Below, piece by piece: positions 12,383 through 23,400 of a stretch of 64,000 bases of DNA (its first letter is position 1; the number at the start of each line of letters is the position of its first letter). The notes under the pieces were generated by a model. The model searched no databases, was not told where the DNA came from, and saw nothing but the letters and a program-made list of their open reading frames with translations. The stretch comes from Apostichopus japonicus (lineage: Eukaryota; Echinodermata; Holothuroidea; Aspidochirotida; Stichopodidae): the NCBI RefSeq assembly GCF_037975245.1, contig NC_092569.1, forward strand, positions 6,318,501-6,382,500. The letters are read 5' to 3'. The position numbers and the translations under genes are program-made.

Positions 12383-12751
12383 CAAACAATATCTCTCATA
12401 TACATATAGTTGTGAAGTTTCGTAAACTCTGGATCCTGAGATATAGTTATCAATTATCCAGATTCAGTTTCATCAGTTTTTTTCAGAATTTTCTCGTCAG
12501 CCATGCATACAACAAATTCACCGGACTGCATCATTGTTGCCTGTTTCAGAGAAACATTGAGTGATATAACAACAATAAGAAGGACAATCAATAGTATACA
12601 ACTTTCAGCCCTCAGAGACAGTTATGTGTAGAAAATTAAAGTGTAGGAAAAATCTAGGAAAGTTCACATAGGAACGATAAATCTAGTGCTTCCATTTCTT
12701 TACTAATTTAAAGAAAAACACGAACTTCTGTCTACGCAAAATGAAACTGGA

Positions 12752-12757
12752 AATAAA
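12752..12757 (+). terminator. Candidate polyadenylation signal, gene A
   Basis: The first clear AATAAA downstream of the gene A stop codon, 370 bases after it. The cleavage site cannot be seen from sequence. Confidence 0.35.
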
Positions 12758-12799
12758 ATGAAAGAGTCTCGATCTGTCTTTATTTGAGAGTACGCGCGC

Positions 12800-13180
12800 G
12801 ACAGGATGTGTTCAAATCTTCAGTTGCTTCTGCCTTGTATGGATGACCTGCGTGAATGGTATCCTGTCATAGTATTTTTTGAGGAACCTCAGCAAAGCTA
12901 TAAACTGAATCTTATAAAGCCCCATTGTACTAAAGCAGCCAGGTTAAAGATAGCAATGTTGTCTTTATCCCATCAACGACAGTAACAAGGACCGTTGAAT
13001 TTAATACACACTGCAAATGGGTATAGGTTTCTTTGCGGAATTGTTATTGAATGTAACCTACACATTTTTGCTTTAGTATATCACAACGAGCAGATAAGAA
13101 AGAAAATCCGTCAGCTTCTTGACAAGCACGAGGGCTCTGAGATGCAGGCTTTTATTGAAAATTCCAGAGTGGGTCCATAA
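12800..13180 (+). pseudogene. Unrecognised coding-like remnant
   Basis: One frame stays open for about 125 codons except for a single TAA at 12983-12985, and ends in TAA at 13178-13180. Its composition is protein-like (Lys/Glu-rich helix near the end: His-Asn-Glu-Gln-Ile-Arg-Lys-Lys-Ile-Arg-Gln-Leu-Leu). I do not recognise a family. It could be a remnant of an unrelated gene, part of a transposon, or chance. Confidence 0.25.
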
Positions 13181-13974
13181 TTCCTCTTTCTAATATAGAT
13201 TTTTGTGCTTTGAAAATCTCTATACGAGAGAACGAAAAATGTATGAAATTGCACCACTGCCCCATAACACAGCTGTTCCCTTTATTCGGCACCATGCCTC
13301 TAGCTATGAGGTATAGACACTTTGGTAATCATTCAAACATTCATGAGGAAACATGAGAAACAGTTGGGATTCGTTGCTTCAATATGGCAGAGCGAACCCT
13401 AAGGAGCCTTTGGACATTTGGGGCCTTTGTAATAATATTTTCTGTTTGAGCACCATTCAGCAATTTAGAATCAAACTGCTAAAACATGCATTCCAATTTA
13501 TCCTTGTTTTAACTTATAACCTATAACATAATCCCCCCCCCCCCCCATTTCCGCATTTGACTGACAAGAGATTCAAAACTACACAGGAATATTTGGAAGC
13601 CAATATGCTCATACTATTAAAGCTCAGTCTGTTTTACCACGGCAAGTCTACATATGGTCGTTATATAGGCTAACAGGAAACAATTCGCCTGTTGTGAGTG
13701 GATGTCATTGACAGAAAAAAGGTACGAAGAGACAAAAATAAGTAAACAAATTTCAGAGACACGAATATTGATAAATCAAAGCTTTGTATAACATGTAGTT
13801 TTGACGTAATATCCTGTTCAGTGTAATAGGTGTATCAAATTTTCAATTTAAAAACTCAAAGACGGAAGACTGCTGTCACGTCAGATCTTTATGTTTCAAC
13901 ATAACATAGATGTGCTGGTTATTGTGTGAGTGGGTGCGTGGGTGTGGGCTGTGTGAGTGACGCCTTGCTTGTAA
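13181..13974. other. Intergenic
   Basis: AT-rich sequence with a poly-C tract near 13532-13546 and a GTG/TG-rich stretch near 13920-13960. No gene seen. Confidence 0.6.
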
Positions 13975-14425
13975 AAACGATATCTCAAGAAGGGAAGCTC
14001 AAATTCAGTTTGTAGGAGTACCACATTAAGCAGAAGAACCCTATTGCTTTGGGGAGGTCAAAGGTCATTTGGGATCACCATAGTCAAATTTTGTAAACTT
14101 TGTAAACACGATATCTCAAGGAGGGAAGCTTAGAACATTCTCATACTTAGTGTGTAGGAGAACCATATTAAGTAAAAGAAGTCTAGTGTTTTGGGGAGGT
14201 CAAGGTCATTTGGAGTCACCGGGGGTCAAATTTTGAAACATTGTTAACATTAAATCTCAAGAAGGGAAGTTTGGACCGATCGCATATTTGGTTTGTAAGA
14301 GTACCACGTTAAATAAGGAAGCCTGTTGTTATTGTATTGGTGGAGGTAGGTAATTCGGGGTCACCAGGGGTCATATTGTGGAATCTTTGTAAACATGAAA
14401 TCTTAAGAAGGGAAGGTTGGACAAA
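13975..14425. repeat. Diverged tandem repeat, 131-146 bp period, about 3.4 copies
   Basis: The block 'atctcaagaagggaag' recurs at about 13982, 14113, 14254 and 14400. Each full copy also carries 'taccac(a/g)ttaa' and a 'ggtcatttgg(g)atcacc'-type block. The first copy contains a perfect AGGTCA-A-AGGTCA at 14055-14067 and the second AGGTCAAGGTCA at 14197-14208. It looks like a satellite-like array; copies were aligned by eye. Confidence 0.8.
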
Positions 14426-17218
14426 CTGTTAATTTTATACCCTCTTCGGCTTCGTGAGTTTGTTCATTTATTGCAACATATCAGCTCTTGTGGATCGGCA
14501 GAAGAAACATTCGACGCTCACATGGTAATAACTATCTTGATATTGGTTTCTTAAACTTTGCAATTATTCTTTGCATGTGCAAGTGCAATGCCGGCCGTAC
14601 ACTCGTTCAGCCATTGCAAGCAATGCGTTTCTTTACCGTACCGTATCTCCCACCGACCAACTTCCCTATTAGATAACATGTGCGTTTCGCCTTGTGTGAA
14701 TAGGAGAAGCTGTTGGCAATTGGTAATTAGCTTAAGGGCATCAGTAGATAAGAATCAGAAGTCTCGACCATTTCTCGATTCACTTAATTGTGTCGGTAAC
14801 TTTTGGAGTTGTCACATACGTCGCTGCATGCATGCCTGTACACCAAGGTGTGTAATGAACGTTGTACTATTGGTACATACAACGTTGCAATTGGAATGGA
14901 CGATATCATTGTGAATCATATATCTTTGCTTCCGTTGGTGAAGTTTTCCGTCATATTTCGCAATTGTCGAGATTCAGTGCCAAAACAAAATTTCAGGTTT
15001 GGATGTAATAACGTTGGGGATATTACAATATCATAACAATTCACAGGCGCCAAACGCCCTTTACGAAAATTAACTGTCGCCTAGCTAGATGTTTTAGAGG
15101 CACATCAGACGCAAACTATTGGAGATCAGGGGGTAAAAATCGCCCCGCGCCTGCTTTATGTACGGCTTGTAGGCGTACCACATTGAGTAGAAGAAGCCTG
15201 TTAAATCTTTGGTCGAGATCAATCTGTAATACAAGAAAAGTTTCCATCTCGGTCATCAGCTGCTAATGTGAATATTGTTTGTCATATCTCAATGCTTTTA
15301 GCTTTGATACTTAGATTGGAGTATGCTGTTCATCCTGGCTATACCTTACAGCCTATTGTGTCATATTCGTAAGATAATTCATGTAGGATCATCGAAACCG
15401 CACTGCAGTTTTGCTGTCTGGTTCCTCAATTTTTCGCGTCTTCCTTATCCGAAATATGAACCTTTTCTCGATGGTTAAACCTGTAATATCAAACTTGTAA
15501 TTTTTAAAGCGACTATTTTTTACATCTGTGACTCGTTGCTTGTAATAACGACTTTCTCATTTTTTCTAATATTGTATTTTGTAGCGGTACCCAGTCAGGC
15601 TAGTAGTAGCAGCCATGAAACTGAAAGTACCTGGCCTTGACTTCGGCCTACCTACAGGCAGGAATACTTTATCAAGTATCTCATAGCAAACTGCTAAGTA
15701 GAAAGAAAAAATGATATACAAATGAAAAGATGTACAACAGTTTTATAAACACTGAACCATAATATATTCAGTATTCAGTGTATATGGTCAAAATTTCATG
15801 AATTTCGAAAGCTGCTATTAATTCATGATTTGTTTTAAACATTTGCTGCTGTGTTTTCGCTCAGTAACGGTAAGCCTAAGTCTATCAGTTAGACGTAAGT
15901 GTTAAGATGGTATTTGCTTTCTCAGGAAGGTTGTTTACACCGCAAGGCTGTTTGCCATACCATACTTGATCTGATTCGTTGGATAGGCGAGGCACGTGAC
16001 CAAAGTAAACTAGATTCACGTGACATTAAGATAGGGAGGGACTGAGACATATATTGTTACCGGCTCAGTCATTAAACCTGCGATGTTGGGGATTTGAAAC
16101 ATGAGCGCATTTTGACTTATTAGGCGGAACTGTACTATCCGTCAAGACACCAGTAGGAAATCTGTGCCCGGGTCACATCGACCTGTTGGTGGCGCGTTCC
16201 CCAGCGGCGCTCCGATTCCGAGCCGGTAAAATCCGACCCTACAAAATTGTAAAACTAGTCCTTCATCGATGACATCAATTTATACCGTAGTGATATCAAC
16301 AAACACAACGCACAAGCAATAGACAGGGTATGGTAGTGTCGTTAAAAATTGTTACTGTTCACTAATTGATAAGAGATTCAGTGTTGAACTAATATCACAA
16401 ATCGTAAAAGTTGATTGTGAAAAAAAAAATCATCGGTCAAACAAAATATTTACTCATATTTATCTTTCAATGCTTTATATTCTTTCTAAGGCTGCATGAT
16501 AGATCATTCTGGAGTAACCTAAAAGTAAAATACAATTACCATAGACCTGCTGAGCTTATAATAACTACATATATCTTACACCGCTCTCCTTACATCGCCC
16601 TAAAAATCACCAAGTTGACTAAATATTGGGATAGTTTTCAAAATACAATGTGGTACATAATTTTGTGAATGTTTCCCTTGCGTTCTGACTTTAAAATAAT
16701 TGCCAGCCACTGATACGTTCTCAACCAGTGTGTGGTTATCTCCCAACTCCCCCCCCCCTCCTTAGTATAAATTAGCAAATTAAATTGTTTAATGCTGGAG
16801 AATCTTTTGATGTTAGCAGTAAAATATTAAACAAGAGTTATAAGAATATTTCTGTTTTGAATATTTTAGGGCGATATGGTATACTAGAAGTAAGTTAATT
16901 GAACAACATAGTGAGAATAGTATTACTTGTCTCCTTGTGTCTCTTGGAAAGCTTAAATCGATGGATCAAAGAACAGTTTCTTCTATGCAGGAATCAGTAA
17001 TTAAATCAGCTCTACAAATCAGGCCTAGAAGCATTAACAACAGTTATTTCAGTAAATTACCTATGAATTTTCTCTCAATTGTACTGCTTTTAACGTTCCT
17101 TTACATCCAAAGGTAACGTTATTGGTTTCATGTCAGCATTGTATGTAAACATGAAATAAACGTGAAATGTGATTAGCTTAGGAATAACCTCTATTTACCA
17201 ATCCCCTAACGCTGGCTT
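14426..17218. other. Intergenic, units A to B
   Basis: No supported gene. Overlapping short open frames at 14488-15036 look accidental. From about 15560 blocks are shared with the upstream regions of genes C and D, for example 'ctagtagtagcagcca' near 15599 and near 50714. A GC-rich block at 16140-16240 matches 52858-52965. A poly-C tract lies near 16748. The relic FReD exon found upstream of genes C and D is missing from the equivalent place, about 15990. Confidence 0.6.
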
Positions 17219-17660
17219 TCCGCCACCACAACTACATTAAACACGCCAACTACACATGTGGGTGTATCATATTACTAGTGTCTGTTTGTTTGTGCAACAC
17301 TCTAGAGTTGCGCGATTCGTAACAACAGACCCTCTACACCCGTGGCATAACACACCGACAAATATATGAACTCTACTCAAACGCGTACGATTTTACATTC
17401 TTCTGCTAGACTGTTTTCTTTTTTGAGTCTCCTAGGCATAGTGGCCTCGTGACACGTGGTATGTGATGAGCGATTCAGTGCAGCAGCTGCTAGTTGATAT
17501 TGCAATGAAGCGTATGTATAAGGACTGGGGGAAAAATCTCTTCCCGTCACTACAACAACATTTTACACGTCAACTACATGTGTGGGTGTATCATATTACT
17601 AGTGTTTGTTTGTGCAACACTCTAGTGTGTATAGCAGGCATACCGATATTAACCTAGGCA
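17219..17660. repeat. Direct duplication with 324-bp spacing
   Basis: The block containing 'tgtgggtgtatcatattact' occurs at 17257 and again at 17581 with similar flanks. The equivalent regions upstream of gene C (near 35347) and gene D (near 53938) carry it once, so the second copy is specific to unit B. Confidence 0.75.
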
Positions 17661-18553
17661 AGGTTGCAATGAAGATGGACAATTCATAACTGACATTCAT
17701 TTGGAGCTGGTTTCCGTAATCTGGATCTATCCTCTATGCACCCCTGATTAAAATGAAGATATTTTGATGAAATAGTATAATTCTATGGGTAAGTGGCCGG
17801 GGAATGGCATAAGGGATCCTTAACATCTTTATATCTGAAATTTTTCTTTAAAAAAAAATCTATTTTGTGTTGGTATAACAGTTCACTCCCTATATTCCTC
17901 TATTTGGCTGTTCAAGCAATAAGATATAGCTCCCGTGTTGCAATGACTTACTAGCCCTACAATTCCCCAAAAGTACCCCTGTTCATTTTACACATACCCA
18001 TATACTTGAAGTCAACTATGATGGGTGTGGTAGTTGTGTGGCTAATAAGTGATACAAGCTTCGTTACAGGAATTTGGAACTGAGTGGATGGGAGAGACCC
18101 TTATTGTAACCAAGATTGGGTGGAACATAAATTGTCATATGGTTCTACCTACGAAAATATATCCCTCCCCTCTTAACACGTCACCTCATTAATAACCCCA
18201 ACCCCGAACCCTCTAACCATCAACACTATATTCTCTCACCCTTATCACACCCTATCGTTCACCATCACAATTTAATATTAACTGCCAACTCTTTTTTTTC
18301 TATATATGAGGCAAGTGAGTCACTCAATTGATTGCTGGTGTTTCTCATAATTCAGAGATGTGTTCTCTTCTGTTGAGACCTAAGCCCATCCCCGACCCGG
18401 AACCACCCCACTGTAAATCAATTGTGCTGATCCACCTGTTCGGAATAACCAATCAACATATATGCACAATTTTAACATTTTAAATGAAATATGATATAGC
18501 AATTAGTACACTGCTGTTCTTCTCGTGATGGGCATTTCATATCAACCCTGGCA

Positions 18554-18965
18554 GATCTACGGAAGCATAGAAGGGACATGTCAAGTGCCGTTTTGATGAG
18601 ATGCAACAATTCGTCAAAATGACTAGAAACTGAAAATAATCATTTGTCGACCAATACCAACTCATCAAAATTACAAAAAAAATGAAAATTGACAATTTCG
18701 CGTGATGCATTAACTCGTCGAAAAGACAAAAATATGAAAATATACGTTTTGGCTACATCTTTCTCTTCTTCTACATCTCTCAACTCTTCATAGTGGAGAA
18801 TATGCAAAGATTGGAATTTTTACAACTTTATACCAGAATTGTGATACTTTTAACATTTTTAGGATTTAGAATATGTCGTAAAAACTTCAATGTTCAACTT
18901 CTTGTCATATTGACATCTCATTAAAACGTCAATTTACATGTTCATTATACGCTTCCGTACAGATC
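18554..18965. mobile_element. Foldback/MITE-like element upstream of gene B
   Basis: The left end 'gatctacggaagcatagaag' and the following 30 bases match the reverse complement of the right end, 18912-18965, as imperfect terminal inverted repeats of about 50 bp. The interior alternates 'cgtcaaaa' and 'ttttgacg'-type words. Homologues occupy the same relative place upstream of genes C and D. No coding capacity. Confidence 0.65.
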
Positions 18966-19631
18966 CGAATCAGGCAATAATGCCAACAACTCAAAGTGAT
19001 TAGTGATTTATATTAGCGTCATTATGCTATTGCAGTCTATTAACATTCAATGTGATCATGGCGATGACCAATATCGGTTTTCTAGTAGATGGCAATAACT
19101 TCATAAGATCTTAACAATTTACACATAAAAACGAAGGAAAAAATGTATAATAGTTGCTCCTTTTTGGTTTTGTTGATAAATTGTCATATCGGACCCGCAA
19201 ATCTTTCACCAATTCAGGTAGCATTCTCCATAATTACCTACATTGCATCACAATTTAAGTCGTTTATTTAATGCGAACTCTATAGCCTTGCAGAAGGTTT
19301 TCTTAGGTAGAGCTAACCACTTACTGGATTACTGACACATTAGCCACTCATAACACTATCGTTTTCCCGAACCTTGCAGATTACTAATCATGAGAGACCG
19401 ACGATTGGGTCATTTAGTCAAAAACTCTTATTATAGCGGAGAAACGTAATTATCTACGAAATGATGTATCATAAGTCAAGTTTAGGTTCAAACTTTCAAA
19501 ATCACGTCTGCTAAGCAAGCTACATTTTCTTATATCATTGAAAAATGAGTATTATACGAAGTAATATCTGTGTATATCAAGCTTGGTTGAATGGTTCAAA
19601 ATAGACTAGGAAGTATCTTCCAAAAAATAGG

Positions 19632-19925
19632 TTCAACTGGTTACATCATGAACTCACCTAGGTCAAGGACGGGGATGGGCATTTTGGGGGTCTAGTGGAA
19701 GGAGTACCCCACTAATAGAAATTTCTGGAAATGCCCATCCCTTACGTATGAAGTGATATCTATCATTTTCTTGTAGGTTGCAACTAGTTACCTCATGAGC
19801 TGACCTAGGTCAAGGACGGGGATGGGCATTTTGGGGGTCTACTGGCTGGGCTACCCCGCTAATAGAAATTTCTGGAAATGCCCATGCCTTACATATGAAG
19901 TGACATCTATCATCTTTTTTTCAAA
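19632..19925. repeat. Two tandem copies, 147-bp period, with internal inverted repeats
   Basis: The block starting 'caact(g/a)gttac(a/c)tcatga' at 19634 repeats at 19781. Within each copy 'gggatgggcattt' is followed about 55 bases later by its reverse complement 'aaatgcccat', so each copy could form a hairpin. Confidence 0.85.
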
Positions 19926-20332
19926 TTTGTTGTTTGTATCGGTCTATTAATATAATAATTATACTATGAGGATTTCATTCACGACTGACGTTGATATAAC
20001 TCCATGAACCATTGTCACTGAAAGTCTATAAATACACACCGCATAATTTCATCATTTGTATATCCGTGTTGAAAAACCCACCGACGTGGATAATTGACAT
20101 ATATCTCCAAAGTCAAATTGTTTAAGGGTATATTATGAGTGTAATATGAGAAATAACACAATGGGTAACACTTGTTATTATTTTCAGCTGCATGGCCAGT
20201 CTCCGTTACTGTAGGCTACATGTTGATTTAAATAATTCAGTATTTACAGCTTCACCTTGCTGAAAATCAGTATCAACGTTTACTTCAGAGGAGAGAAGGT
20301 CACTGAACACTCCAGTTCACTTCAACATCAAG

Positions 20333-20410
20333 ATGATCAGCAAATTGTGTACATTTTTTGAAGTTTATCTTTTCTTGTGGACAACCGGTTGTCTCTTTTC
20401 ACATCAAGTG
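20333..20410 (+). CDS. Gene B exon 1: signal peptide
   Basis: 26 codons from an ATG preceded by 'caacatcaag', phase 0, GTGAGT donor. Met-Ile-Ser-Lys-Leu-Cys followed by a hydrophobic core and Thr-Thr-Gly-Cys, typical of a signal peptide. The same exon occurs in genes C and D. Confidence 0.85.
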
Positions 20411-23400
20411 GTGAGTTTCAGAACTTTGATACTTTTTATTACCTCTTCCATTATTTAATTAAGTTTTGGTGGAGTATTATTGAGTGGTATTGAATTGGAA
20501 ATCCTCAGTACAATGGTAGAGCTTACCATGTTTTTAAAGATAATTGTTCCCTTCCAGCAGTAAAAGAAGGTGATTTCGTAAGATTTGAACGTTTATGTTT
20601 TTTTTTTAGATAACTGAACACAACAAAACTAACTTGCCTTCCGAGTTCAACTCCAAAAATTAAACAAATCCAAAATATTATTAAATTATCGCTTTGACTT
20701 AATTATAAATATAATATATTTTAACAACTTTAAACAGGACTTCATTAATCAAATTAATGCAATTTGTCATATTAAGAGCAAATGACAAATACTTAAACAA
20801 GAAACTTGAATTTACAATTGAAATAGTTTCCCAAATTTATAAAAAGGAAAGTAAAAATCTATATAAAGGGAAAAGGATCATGATTGTGCAAGTTTAAAAT
20901 ACTTCAAAATAACGGATAAAAGATACGCTCTCATGAAGTACTTTTAATCAAATTATTAATCGATTCATTCATATCTGAAAAACGTTTATATATCAAGAAT
21001 CTGTTTTAATTAAATATGCTGCCTTTTAAGGTTAAAATTGAAAAAAGTCGGAAAAGTCAAACAAGGCACAACGTATTTTTGCATTTACACTTATTTTGTG
21101 TAGAATATTACCAAAGCAACAAATTTCATTGTTACCAAATCTTATATTTCTATCTTATTTATTATCGACAACTTCTTCAATTTTACAAAACTGACTTTTG
21201 AAATCGTGTTTATTCTCCAAACTACATCATGTCACTCTCTTTATCAAATTGAACGTTTACACAATAACTCGTAGAATCAAATTTTGGCGCAACATCCTAG
21301 TCTATGAAAGTTATTTTGCTGTCATGTTTAGCTGGATAGTTGTTTCGAGCATTATAAAAAATGTATCCAATGATGTAAAGTTTATGAGAGATCGTCCAAA
21401 ACATTATTTGAAAAAAACAAGCTATTGCATCCTCCGATATATAGCAGTGATATTCACACAAACTGTTTTCAATTTTATTAAATATCATTTCACAACTTGA
21501 AACAAAATTTCCTTAATCAAAGCAAAACAATTTATTTCATTAATACTTATTACGGATAAGAGCAAATGACAATACTCAAACAAGAATCTCGATTTTACAA
21601 TTGAAATATAATTTCTCAAATTTCTAAAAATGAAAGTAAAAATCTACATAAAGTGACAATTGATCATAATTGTGCCAGTTTAAATAACGGATAAAAAATA
21701 AGCACCCATAAATCTTTTTGCAACTTTTAAAATACTTTTATTTAACAAGAAATTGTTGTAATTAAATATGCTGCCTTTTAAGGTAACAATTGAACAAAAG
21801 TCGGAAAATCAAACTATGAACAACGTATTTTTTTTTGCATTAAAAAAATACTTTATAGAATGTTAACAAATCATTTACTTTCCTTGTTACCAAATCTTAT
21901 GTGTAGCGTTTTTTATGATCGAAAGTTTCTTCAAGTTTACAAAACTGAATTTTATTCAATCGTATTATCTTCAAACTGCATTATGTTACTCTCTTTCTAA
22001 ATTTGAACGTATAAATCATATAATAACATTTTGGAGTCAGATATACCTGTGCCAGGGACTGATATTTTCCAAACTTTCTTGATCGGAATAAAAAGTTAAG
22101 TTCTTTTTATCTGTTTCGTTATATCAAAATTTAATTGACAGCAGTTTCTTGTTTTCAAACAGTTAAGCAATTAATCTTCCTGAAAAATTTCGATTTGGGA
22201 CGATATGATTCATACTTTGTGTCCACATTTTTGGTTTATTCTGTAATAAAAGTGTGAATATAAGCTTTTCGTGCTGGGATCAATAGTTTAGGTTAAAGTA
22301 GTTTTAATGTTTAGATAAAGAAACAATCAAGTCGCAAACAACATTTTGTAAGGACTAGCAAATTATGTTGAAAATAAACCGCATTTATCATATTCGTGCA
22401 TTTTCTAAAGTAGTGACAAATTTCTATTGGGAATGTGTCTGATCACTTTCAACTGTCTTTTTATTTAAATATTGAAAAAAAGGCAAATCATATTTGCTTA
22501 TACACATCTTGGAAAAAAGGTGTTTCGTTAGTTTGAATTCATTTTCACTTTCGGTTGCTTATTCCGACGTCTATTAACTGATGTTTCACAATTATGAATA
22601 ATATGTTTGAGAAACTTGAATCTTGTTGTCTCTCAACAACAGGTGTAAAATTTGGCCGTTTCTGCAAACAGTTTGACCACATCAATTTCAACACATTTTT
22701 CTTTTAAATTAAGCTTGACTATTTAATCATTATTGAATTGGAAGTTAAAAAGACGCAGTGGTGATAGCTGTGTATTTGTCGTCAATTTTTTAACAAACAT
22801 TTTAATTCCGTACTTTGGTATTAATTCATAGGTACGTATTTTGAAAACAAGCTATAATACTACCATAGCGTCTCTTTAAAAAAAAAAAATTATGAAATAA
22901 AGTCTTCTTTAATTTCGAGGCATATTGTTAAATGTTAAAATAATTGTATCTGCTGCAATTAATTTCAATAATTCCTCACTGTAAATGTTTGCAAACTTGC
23001 ATCTTATATAGTGACAACACGCACTAGTTTGTAGCAAATTCATGATACTCGAAACCGTAGTAATTTTCCCATTGAAAGTCGTTTTCCACAAAGGTAAAAC
23101 TTATTTTTTCAAGAATTGAATTTTCCTGTTTGATTAACCAATTAAGAGTGCATTGTCAACTAAAAAAGAAACAAATTTGTAACTTCTACAGATTACACCC
23201 AATTATATAATCTAAAGCAATAACAGCAAATGGCAGAATGTAGGATTTTCTCGTGGCCCGGGAAATAATCCTTCGTTTTAAGATTTTTTGAAATTTGGAA
23301 ATGATAATGACTTTGAATCTGTCATTGTTAACCAACATATCTTTAAAAAGGACATAGCTGAATATTTATTGGGAAGCAAAGGGGAGCTTGTTTCTAGGCC

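Noticed and set aside
14488-15036. Three overlapping open frames on the + strand
   Set aside because: They overlap in different frames, have no recognisable domain and no splice context.
16140-16240. GC-rich conserved block considered as a tRNA-like gene
   Set aside because: No cloverleaf or A/B box arrangement could be made; it is simply a better conserved intergenic block shared with 52858-52965.
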